Shown here: positions 35,801 to 47,800 of the stretch, piece after piece
Layout of the letters: each line of letters starts with the position of its first letter
Position numbering within the stretch: position 1 is the first letter of the stretch
Source: Arcuatula senhousia
Taxonomy: Eukaryota; Mollusca; Bivalvia; Mytilida; Mytilidae
Reading direction: 5' to 3'
DNA: 64,000 nt
Assembly (NCBI GenBank): GCA_963971305.1
Contig: OZ020308.1
Span: 16,649,092 to 16,713,091 of the forward strand
Notes under the pieces: model-generated
Database searches by the model: none
Told to the model about the DNA's origin: nothing
Seen by the model: only the letters and a program-made list of their open reading frames with translations
Translations under genes and position numbers: made by a program

Positions 35801-38800
35801 AAAAATTTATTTGTGGTCCGATTTTGAAATTTTTTTTGCATGTTTGTTCTTGTCAAATAGCGGATACAAAATTAAGAATTAATTTTTGCGACCCCCCCTT
35901 TTTTCCCCTATTACATAATTAGGGGCCAAATGGGGCCACAATCGAAACTTTTATTTGTGGTCCGATTTTGAAATTTTTTTTGCTAGTTTATTTTTGTTGA
36001 GTAGCGAATCCAAATTTGAGAATTTATTTTTGCGACCCCCATCCCTTTTTCACCTGTTACGTAATAAGGGGCTAAAAGGGGCGAAAGCGAAACTTTTTTA
36101 ATTCTTGTCCGATTTTGATAATTTTTTTTGCAAGTTTATTCTTGTCAAGTAGCAGATATATTTTTGTGTCCCCTTTTTATACTGTTACGTTATTAGGGAC
36201 CAAAAGGGGCCAAAATTGTAACTTTTTAGCTCACCTGACCCGAAGGGTCATGTGAGCTATTGCCGTCACTTGGCGTCCGTCGTCCGTCCGTCCGTCCGTC
36301 CGTCGTCCGTCGTCCGTCGTCCAACTTTTCAAAAATCTTCTTCTCTGAAACCGCATGGCCAAATGTAACTAAACTTGGTAGGGTTGTTCTATAGTATGTC
36401 CTTTACAAAACTATCGTTCGGATTTTTGATTGGATGAACAACATGGCCGCTGTGGCAAAAAATAGATTATAGGGGTAAATTGCAGTTTTTTGCAAATAAC
36501 TCAAAAACGGTAACAGATATCAAAATTCTGGCATAGGGTAAAAGTGATCAGCACCTCAAGATCTACCTGCTCAGTAATTTTCAAGAAGATCCAGCAACCG
36601 ATGTAGGAGTTATTGCCCTTTTTCTGGATTTTTTCAAAATTTTGCACTTATTTAGCCCTATATCTTGAAAATTATACAAGATATTTTAAAAATTCAAATT
36701 GCATATGATTGAGCACATCAAGATCTACATTTCATGTAATTAGGTCAAAGCTGTAGAACCATTTCTTTTAGGAGTTATGGCCCTTAAAGCGTCAAAATTT
36801 ACCGTTTTTCATTACTTTTCCCCTGAATTTCAAAGATTAACTTGTCTGACACCATATATCCAACTTCAACCAAACTTGGCACAGTTGTTAAATAGCATAT
36901 ATGCTACAATTCTATCGTTCAGATTTTTGATTCATAAAAAAATATGGCCGCCATGGCTAAAAATAGAACATAGTTCTAAATTGCAGTTTTTTACTAATAA
37001 CTCAAAAATGGTTACAGATATCAAAATTCTGATGTGAGACAAAAGTAATCAGCATCTCAAGATCTACCTGATTTGAAAGTTTCAAGAAAATCTAACAACC
37101 GATGTAGGAGTTATTGCCCTTTTTCTGGATTTTTTCTAAATTTTTCACTTGTTTAGCCATATATCTTGAAAACTATACAAGATATTCCAAGAATTTAAAT
37201 TGCATATGATTAAGCACATCAAGATCTACATTTCATGTGTTTAGATCAAAGCTGTAGGATCATTTCTTTTAGGAGTTATTGTCCTTAAAACAACAAAATT
37301 TACCATTTTTCATTACTTTTTCCCTGAATTTCAAAGATTAACTTGTCTGACACCGTAAGACCAACTGCATTTTAACTTGGCACACTTGTTTAATAGCTTA
37401 TATGCTACAAATCTGTAGTTCAGATTTTTGATTTGTCAAAAAACATGGCCACCATGGCTAAAAATAGAACATAGGGGTAAATTGCATTTTTTGCTAACAA
37501 CTCAAAAATGGTGTCAGATATCAAAATTGTGCAAGAATAAAAAAAGATCAGCATATTAAGATCTACTGTGCTGAAATTTTGGGAAAGATCTGACTGCTGA
37601 TGTGGGAGTTATTGCCCTTTTTCCTGATTTTTGCCAAATTTTGCACTTATTAAGCCCAATATCTTGAAAACTAACCAAGATATTTCAGAAATTTAAATCA
37701 CATATGGTTATGCACAATAATATCTACAAAATATATGTGTCTGTGTAGTTCAGGTGAGCGATTCAGGCTCCTGGGAGCCTCTTGTTTATTTTGGTCCGAT
37801 TTTGAATATTTTTGTTTGCATGTTTGTTCTTGTCAAATAGCGGATACAAAATTAAGAATTAATTTTTGCGACCCCCCCTTTTTTCCCCTATTATGTAATT
37901 AGGGGCCAAATGGGGCCAAAATTGAATCTTTTATTTGTGGTCCGATTTTGAAATTTTTTTTGCTAGTTTATTTTTGTCAAGTAGCGAATCCAAATTTGAG
38001 AATTTATTTTTGCGACCCCCACCCCTTTTTCACCTGTTACGTAATAAGGGACCAAAAAGGGCCAAAATTGTAACTTTTTTATTTCTGGTCCGATTTTGAA
38101 AATTTTTTTTGCATGTTTGTTCTTGACAAATAGCGAATACAAAATTAAGAATTAATTTTTGTGACCCCCCCTTTTCCCCCCTATTACGTAATTAGGGGCC
38201 AAATGGGGCTTTTTTATTTGTGGTCCGATTTTGAAAAAAAATTTTGCAAATTTATTCTTGTCAGGTAGCGATTCTAAATTTAAGAATAAATTTTTGGGGC
38301 TGTAATCATAATTTTAAGAAAATTCTGGTTTGATTTTTAATTTTTCCCCAAACATTATTCTTTTAAAGAGTAGAATACAACATTCAGAATTTATATTTTT
38401 ACCCCCTGGGTCGAGAGTCCATCAGAGAAGCATGTGTCAAAAACCTTTGTCAGTCCACCATGGGCTGCATGTATCCAGAACAATAGACTATCCATATTAG
38501 GCCTAAAACGTACAGAGTTCAACATGTTTCGGTCGTATCATGCTGCGCTCGGCGAAGCTTTTTATTGCATGTGCTCGACGTTGACTATTTTGTCCCGGGT
38601 TCTTGTAATCGCTTAAACTGCTATTTGCACTTTAAACTAGGTGGTGTTCCAAACTCTGGGCATGTTTAGTTGTGTTTAGTGCCGTATTTGGTTTCTTTGT
38701 TGTACTCGTTGCCCCTAGCAACTCTTAACATTTGTCAAAAATTTAGGGACAAAAATACGCAAAAATCGGGGTTTCCTCCTTTTTTTGAACGTTGCCAGTA

Positions 38801-41800
38801 GTCGAGCTTTCGGTTCAGGTGAAACGTGACATGTATGAAATGAAAGCCCGAAAACAGTCCTTTCTTTTAAGACCAAATAAACCTATCCGACTTCGGCTCT
38901 TTTTTCCACTAAAATTGTTCATACTTAAAAATCTAAAAATAGCACACTTAAATTTAAGCTCATACGCTGGTCACCATGCACAGCCGAAAGCGACGCTTTA
39001 TGATCATTGGTATTGATTTTTTCGAAATTATTCTTTAAAACAATAACCGTGGATCGTAATTTTTATATAACGGGTCCAGATTTTTTATTTGTCTTGTTTT
39101 AAGACCAAAACGAATCAATATTTTCATTTAACAAAAAAGTTCACAGGGGCCACATACGAAAACAATGCTGTGAAAAAATCCTAATTGTGGAGTACTACCT
39201 TAATTCAAATAATTCTAAAAATGTTTATAAAAAAAATATTTTTCTATCAATGTGTAACAATGTGTGTGAGTCTGAGAAGAGGTTAATAAGAAATTTATAA
39301 GGAGTGGCCTAAGTCTCCATTTTATACTATTGTTAATGATTAATTTTAAAATCCAACAAACATTTATATGCATGGAACATAACAAAAAATAACCGAAAAA
39401 ATGAATTTGCAGTTTTACCTTTGACAGCAGGGTTGAAAGTTATGCTTAGCACACTGCTTCCTTAGTATGCTGGCTGTGACCCACTTTTATCTACAGGAGT
39501 GACCAATTATAATTGTATCTGCTAATCGACAATACTACATAGCAAGTTTTTTCAAGTAAATATTTAATTACTTGTAAATGCTGTACTGATTTTTTTTTTG
39601 GATCTTTTTCTTAAAAAATAGGTAGTCAAGTCCTCAACCCAGTACAGTCACAGTCACTATACAATACAGATGTTTTGGTGGCCAACACTGAGGTGTTTCC
39701 CAGCAGGTAAAAAGGGGGGATGATTTAACTCAACCCAGTACAGTCACAGTCACTATACAATACAGATGTTTTAGTGGCCAACACTGAGGTGTTTCCCAGC
39801 AGGTAAAAAGGGGGGATGAAATTAACTCAACCCAGTACAGTCACAGTCACTATACAATACAGATGTTTTAGTGGCCAACACCGAGGTGTTCCCCAGCAGG
39901 TAAAAAGGGGGATGATTTAAGTCACAATTGCTATATAATACAGATGTATTAGTGGTCACAACTGAGGTGTTCCCCAGCAGGTAAAAAGGGGGGATGATTT
40001 AACTCAACCCAGTACAGTCACAGTCACTATACAATACAGATGTTTTAGTGGCCAACACTGAGGTGTTTCCCAGCAGGTAAAAAGGGGGGATGATTTAACT
40101 CAACCCAGTACAGTCACAGTCATTATACAATACAGATGTTTTAGTGACCAACACTGAGGTGTTTCCCAGCAGGTAAAAAGGGGGGATGTTTAACTCAACA
40201 CAGTACAGTCACAGTCACTGTACAATACAGATGTATTAGTGGCCAACACTGAGGTGTTTCCCAGCAGGTAAAAGAGAGATGATTTAACTCAACACAGAAC
40301 AGTCACAGTCGCTGTACAATACATATGTTTTAGTGGCCAACACTGAGGTGTTTCCCAGCAGGTAAAAAGGGGGGATGCTTTAACTCAACACAGTACAGTC
40401 ACAGTCACTGTACACTACAGATGTTTTATTGGCCAACACTGAGGTGTTTCCCAGCAGGTAAAAAGGGGGGATGAATTAACTCAACCCAGTACAGTCACAG
40501 TCATTATATAATACAGATGTTTTAGTGGTCACAACTGAAGTGTTTCCCAGCAGGTAAAAAGGGAGGATGTTTTAACTCAACCCAGTACAGTCACAGTCAC
40601 TGTACAATACAGATGTTTTAGTGGCAAATACTGAGGTGTTCCCCAGCAGGTAAAAAGGGGGGATGATCTAACTCAACCCAGTTCAGTCACAGTCACTATA
40701 CAATACAGATGTTTTAGTGGCCAATACTGAGGTGTTCCCCAGCAGGTAAAAAGGGGGGATGATTTAACTCAACCCAGTTCAGTCACAGTCACTATACAAT
40801 ACAGATGTATTAGTGGCCAATACTGAGGTGTTCCCCAGCAGGTAAAAAAGGGGGGATTTAATTTTCTTAATTTAATAGAGAAGTAAAGGAAAGCAGTCTC
40901 AAGGTTCACCATATAATATGCCAAAGATCTAGCATCATTCAAGATAGAATATGCATCATTTATATATATTTCAAAAGTTGGGGACTATTTTATGCTTACA
41001 GTCAAAAGGTTTATACAAACATATTAAGGCTTACAATTATTGTGCTGTCTGATGAAATTTTATGTTACATCTATCAATGAATTATATTACCTGTTAATTC
41101 AAACACTTATCTATTTAATCCATTGTGATCATATTCAAAATGTTATGAAGTTTGTCTTATAGCTACCTTCTGCAGGTTCCTTTTCCAAGTCTATATTATA
41201 TTACTCATTTGTTCTGGTTTTAGGTCACCAACAAAGATTAAGAAAAAGCAATGTGAAACAGTTTTAGATGAAACAAAGTTAGAAAATAAGGTATTTTGAT
41301 ACAAATAGAAATTTGGATAAAGCCTCTGAACCTTTTGGTCAGTTTATGTAAATATACCAACATATGATATCTATTTGGCTTGTAATTTTTATAAAATTCT
41401 AAATTTCACAACATGAATAAAAGTATGGGCTTTTAAAGAGAAAATGAAATCTGTCTAAATTTAGTCAATAATGTAATATTTTACAAAATTCAAGGAATGC
41501 AAATTTAAAGAGGTGCTTGCTTGAATGCCCTACTTAAAACAACAGCACAAAATTTGGCACCAGCAAAGATTAACTATACAAGACATAAAGAATAGCAATG
41601 GGGGAGGGGCATCCAAATGACAGGAATCTAAAAGGGCAATGACAAAACAGCCAATACAAGCAAAACAACAGACAGCATTTAAAAAAAGAAACAACACACA
41701 CACACACACATAAAAACCTTGTTGCAAACAGCAATGCTGTGACAAGAGAGTAACCATAATATTTACAATATATTGATGTCCAGTTGTTTAGGCCAATATA

Positions 41801-44800
41801 AGAAATATCCTAGATTCTCATCCCTCCAGCTTATATTTTTTTCAGCCCCCTGAAATTTTTTTTTGGATTTTTTGGCAATTATTTCAATTTTTGCTCAATT
41901 TCATTAAAATGGCTACATATTTTATCAAAATGGATAAAAAATAAAAATAAAATTTGCCAGCCTGCACCAAATTTTCAAGGAAATAGGATGAGAACCTAGG
42001 AATTATTTTATCATGGCCTTAAGGTTGTTTTTTTACTAATGAGTCTTATATTTATACCATGTCATTACAAGTCATTACTTTCCAGAAATGTTCACAGACA
42101 CATTTTTCTGTTAATATTGTTAATGCACTTTTTTTCTCTCCCCAATTTTACAGACCTTGCCTTCAAAAGAAGTAAAAGTGAAACAGGAATCAAAGACTTC
42201 TCCACCAGAGCAGACGACAAGTTCAAGGTCAATGAGGTCAAATAAAAGGCAAGTTATCTAATCACCAAAATACATCATCATAGCCCTTGGAAGAGATGAT
42301 TATCTAAAATGATGGACCATGACTAGGGTTATCTCCCTGTGGGCTGTAGCCAAATGGATACAACCCTAGTGTGGTTTCCAATTTTGATATCCCTCTAAAT
42401 AGTTCTAGTATAGTTGATGTTGATTTCTTAGGCCACACAGAATTAATTACTTGTTCTTCGGATTTTTTCCCCCCAAAAAAGGAGCGAGCGAGCGATATTT
42501 TTATTTTAATTTTTTTTATCAAAATTCTGATTTTTTGGAGCGAGAACTTTAGATTGAAGCGAGCGACAAGTTTTTATTTTTTTTCAACAAATAATTTTTT
42601 ATTTACAGTGTTTTTTTTTTCAAGCGAGCGACCAGTTTTTTTGTTCATTACATAATTTATGTGTAGTTTTCTTAATATAACAGTGAAAAGAATCTGAAAT
42701 ATCATTCTCACACCTATATTGTACTGTAAATTCTTGAAATAATAGATCTGAGACATAATAAGAGAAATATTGAGCATGGTATTTGATCGATAGACAGATT
42801 GATAGATTAAATGTTGTTTTTTTTCATTTAAATATTGAAGCAGTGTGATCAAGAATAATAAAATCACTCACATAAAACTATCTGTCCTTATTATAACAAA
42901 AACTTTTAAAAAAAATCAGTAGCAAAAGTTTCTTTTAACATGTAAAAAATAATCAAACAATAAAAATATTTCACAACACTTGTATAAAACATACATGTAC
43001 CCTCTATTCAATTTCTTAAAAAATCAAGACATGGAATAAAAAGTGCATATCAGAGTATTCTCTTTAATTCACTCTTATATCTGACTAGCTTTTCAACAAA
43101 GAAACTATTGTAAACATGATGTTTTAATATGCATACACATTCAGTTAAATTTATCACTACAAGACTTAGTCTTAATTTCTCTAGATCAACAGGGTTGTCT
43201 ACAGTTGTTGGTGGGGACAACAAATTCAATGTACTTACAGGAAAAGTCGATGCATGACTGTATGGTCATATTTGGTGTTACCAAGATTGTATTGTCAGGA
43301 CCTTTCCCGTTATCTTTTATTTTTATTTCCGTAAGATCGTCATAGTCATAGTTTAGTCCCGTGCGGGCCCGGATGCGCGAATAGGCCCGCAGCAGAGCCT
43401 AGCTTGTCGTAAGAGGCGACTAAGGGTCTTGGGATTCTGACTTCGGGTCATTGCTCAGCCCACAGAGCGACCAAGTGTGTACCCTAGGTGGCTGAATAGG
43501 GTGGCCCTCGTCCGCGGGGGTTGTCAGGTCTATAATACAGAAACCCTGACCGCCGACCATAGTGGGCCAACGTGTGTGGAGAGTGCCACGCTTCATGCAC
43601 CTAAAAGACCCCTTTGTGGTCCGCCAAGTAGTGCACCACATAGGCTTAATTTTCCGCCCCTACCCACCTCTCCCCTTTTCCTGTGGTTCTTCAAAATTTC
43701 CGGTCCTTTGTTTCCCATCCCACACCCAAATTTCATTTATCATCATCATTTCATGTTCATTTTATCACCCTTTTCATGTTCATCGCCTGTAAATAACCTA
43801 TATAGGGTTGCACGGGCGTAAAACACCAACTCACTCACTCGTCATAGTTTATGTGAGCAATAGTGGTCCTGACCGACGGCTTATTTTGCAATGTTTTAAA
43901 CAAATCTCGGATCTATGAATGTGTCATCGGTGGAACACTCAACTGCCGTGCTAAGAACAATAGCTTTACATTTTCCAACAACGGAATCCACAACTATAAA
44001 TTGTTTTGAAGCACTAGCCATAATCTAGGGTCATAATTTTTCACGTTTTCCTCTGTTTTGTTATTGTTAGGTTAATTTACGGCATTCTTTTTACTGTAAA
44101 TTTCGGCATTTTTCAAACGCGGAGAAGATTTAAAATTTTACTTTACAGTTTTAAAATCGGAAGCGGGCGGAACCGATTTAGATGCGGGCGGAGACAAATT
44201 ATATTTTTTTCTCGAAAATCAAATATAACAAGCGGGCGGTCCGACGAACAAGTAATTAATTCTGTGTGGCCTTAATTGAATGCTCTGTAGGTTTACTGCT
44301 TTTATGTGTCTTATGGAAGAATTATAGAATTGGAGATTATGAGAACAATTAAACTGAAAAACTATTGACAGTGCAGTTCTAAAATTTTTACAGTTGTTAT
44401 GCAGCATGTCATGATGTGCATGATAAAATTTCATGCAAATCTATGATATGAATTTTGAAAAAGCTACACAGTTTGATAGACAAATGTAGACTTTGAGAAT
44501 TGGACATTTGAATACTAAAACTCGAAAACTATTGACAGTTCTGATTTTAGCAATTGCTATGCTGCATATCAGGGTGTACATATAAAACATTTCATGTAAA
44601 ATTGTTAATAATTTTGAAAGCACTTAGATTATTGCTGACAGGGCCCTTTCTGACTTTGTCAGGATTCTAGTTTCAAGCATTTATAAGCGCCAGGATTTTT
44701 TTAAAAGACACGTGCATCCATTGTCTTTTTTTCTATCAAAAAGTTTTTTCACCTGCATCGTCAAAGGTGAAAGCTGTTCCAAGTGTAGTGTCGCTCTTAC

Positions 44801-47800
44801 ACTCTTAATGTCCGTCTGTCTTGTGTAATCTGAATCTCAAAAATCAAACACTAGATCTTTCAGAAATTTATTTTGAAACTGAGCTATAGAATGTTTATTA
44901 AATGTGGGGTATTTTGTTGTTCTCCATTGCAGAGGTCGTGGTGTGGAGGAAGAAGAAGAGGAACATCATGTTACACCATTCAAAAAGAAAATAAAGCAGG
45001 AAGCCCTTACACCAGCTGAAAATGAAAGTGAAAGTAGAGCTGGCACAAGGACCTCCCCTAGGTCTAAAAGAAACACTTCGCAAATTGCTTCACATAGTAG
45101 GTCACCCAGTCCAGCATCAAGATTATCTGCAAGAAATCAAGGGGCATCTCAAAGAGGGAAAGTTAAAAAGGAGATAGTTGAGGATTCAGATGAAGAGATT
45201 GTTGAGAGGAGAAAAGCTGTTGTAGTGGCAGACTCTGATGATGAATTCAGTAATATTGAGAGTAAGAAAAAAGGAAAACAGACAGTAGCTTCCAAAACTA
45301 TGATATCTGACGAGGAGTTTTATGAGGTACAACCTAAACAAGAATCGAAAAGTACCAAAAAATCAACACATATTGTTTCTGACTCAGATGATGATTGGAA
45401 TAGTACTAAATCAGTTCAGAGAAAACCCCTAAAGAAAGAAGCTTCTCCTACACCTAGATCAAAATCAAAACAGGGAAGTGATTCAGATAATAAATCTTCA
45501 CAGAGGCAGACCAGGAAGAGCAAAGTTCTGGTTGATGAGTCAGATGATGACATAGAACATCTAGGAACAAGAACAAAGAAGCCTTCAGTCGAAAATTCTG
45601 ACGATGAATTTGATAGGCTGATGGGTAGGGCAAAGGGCAAGAAGAGCAATAAAGAACAAAAAGTTAAAAGTCCAACTAAACAGACTCCAATAGACAATTC
45701 TGATGATGAATTTGATAGATTGATTGGCAGTAAAGCAAACAATGTACCATCAAATGAAAGTCGTAATGGACATTCTGGAGATGGTTCTCCTAAACCTCAG
45801 GAGGAAGATATGGACGCAGAAGATAATGATAGAAATGATAGGCATATTAAGGTGTGTTTAGATGTAGCTTTGCATCTCATTATAAATCCAGTCTGCTACT
45901 TGTATGGTAAATCTAGTAAGACTGTTCTGGTTTATGTAGAATTTATATAAGTAAAAGATGATTTAGATATGAAATACCAATATTACTAATACCAATATAC
46001 TGTAGAAGCAGTAATATTGGTGAGGGATTAATTTCCGTTTATTTTGTGGGTAAGAAAAATCCACGAAATTAAATCCCCACGAATTTAAAATATTTAGTGA
46101 AAGAGTGTATATCAAAATTAGAAACCCACGAAAATTTGTCCCCACCAATTCAGTTTTGTGCTCAGTTTTTGTAATCAGTAAATCAATAGAAACTCACGTC
46201 AGAACATGAGTGAATGTAGGTGCTCTTGAAGAGAAAGCTTTTTCATATCAATATTTGCTCAAATTCATGCAGGGTAATTCAGCTGGGAAAGGCAGTTATT
46301 ACAAAAAAATCATTGGTAAATGAAAGCCTGTAAAAGTATTTTTCATCTGAAATTAATATACACGCAGGTTTAAAAAGTAGCTACACCTGAAAAGGCATAA
46401 GTACTTTTCTTCTTCAGATTAATGGTAAGAAGGCAGTGAATAATTTTTTTTTGTTCCACTCTCTCTCAGGCTTCTCAACATATCATTTCAGACAGAACCA
46501 GAAGAAACTGGCAACCAGAGAGGATTTGTGTCAACTAATGGAACTGAACAGGTATATACATTTTAAAAAACAGAATTTCATGATACCTCACCAGAGTAAG
46601 TGATAAATATTTGTCCATCACTCACATACTTCCTTTTGGTCTAAATCTGGTCATTTTTGACCGACAGATTTTGTTGAATTATTGCACTCAAAAATTAATG
46701 AAACCACAGTTATTTTTATTTATGATAAACTTCCTTTTTTAGGGAAGTAAAGAATCAGGCTATACCAAAGACGATGACCTGCCATCTAGATGTATCAACA
46801 TACAGTTCACTGACCTAGTGATTAGAAGGCCTCCAAAGCAGACGTCAGAATTGTCTACACAGGGGGTCCCTGAGGGGTTTGTTAAATGGAAGGGAAAACT
46901 TGTCAGGAACTTCAAAAAGTTCAAAAAGGTGAGGACAACATAGAGGGTCCCTAAGGGTTTGTCAGATGAAATGGAAACTTGTCAGGGACTTCAAAAACTT
47001 CAAAAGGTATCTTTTGATGTTGTGCTAGCACAATCAATACAGTGTTCCAGTCAGGATTTGAAAAGGGCAGGGATGAATTTTAAAAAAGGGCACATTCATG
47101 CGTTGACTTCATCTTTCAAAAGGGCATACAAATGTAGCTAATAACAATCAAATACAGCATACATTCTTTTTAACAAACAAACATGCATTTTTAGGCTTAA
47201 GGGGAGCCTCTTGTTTCTAAAACAAGACTTTGGGCTTTTCATTACATTCATACATTCTATCAGTGCAAAAAAGCTTGCTGCAGCAGTGCCTAGCTTGTCG
47301 TAAGAGGCGACTAAGGGTCTTGGGATTCTGACGTCGGGTCAGTGCTCAGCCCATAGAGCGACCAAGTGTGTACCCTAGGTGGCTGAATAGGGTGGCCCTC
47401 GTCCGCGGGGGTTGTCAGGTCTATAATACGGAAACCCTGACCGCCGACCATAGTGGGCCAACGTGTGTGGAGAGTGCCACGGAAATCATGTCCTACCATT
47501 TTTAAGTTTAAAATTGAAGTGTCATTATGACGTCATAATTCTAGTGATTTTAGAAAAACATGACAAATTATGAGAAATTTTTCTCATTTTCAAGGTCCAT
47601 TTTGGACCAGAAAACAATGTCCACACGTGAGAAACAAGTTCATATTTATGTCACCTGCAACGTGTTGCAAAGCGACTAATAGGAGTCACTTTGACACTAT
47701 CTGTCGTCTCGCATTGTCTTGCGTCCGGCGGTGTCGCAGTTTTTCCGGCAACTACATGTCACAGCCTATTGATATTTGGTATGTAGCTTCCTCCTATAGT

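Larger units (their letters stand above)
35202..39200. mobile_element. TIR element carrying nested family B and family A insertions
   Basis: The left end GGTAGTACTCCACAATTAA at 35201 is matched at the right by TAATTGTGGAGTACTACC ending at 39199. TTA flanks both sides, possibly the target duplication. The family B element (35237-38558) lies just inside the left end, and it in turn contains a family A element. The remaining 640 bp at the right has no supported gene. Confidence 0.65.

Noticed and set aside
43420..43821. ORFs of 73-114 codons on both strands
   Set aside because: They lie inside the GC-rich SINE-like repeat, and the second repeat copy shows no preserved coding structure.
44904..44932. 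ATG at 44904 as a start codon of a separate acidic protein
   Set aside because: The ATG lies in intron upstream of the acceptor TTGCAG at 44932; the frame is NBN exon 12.
46467..46551. Upstream acceptor at CTCTCTCAG|G for NBN exon 13
   Set aside because: It would shift the frame and hit a stop; the acceptor at 46490-46491 (CATTTCAG) keeps phase 0 and gives the in-frame exon 46492-46551.
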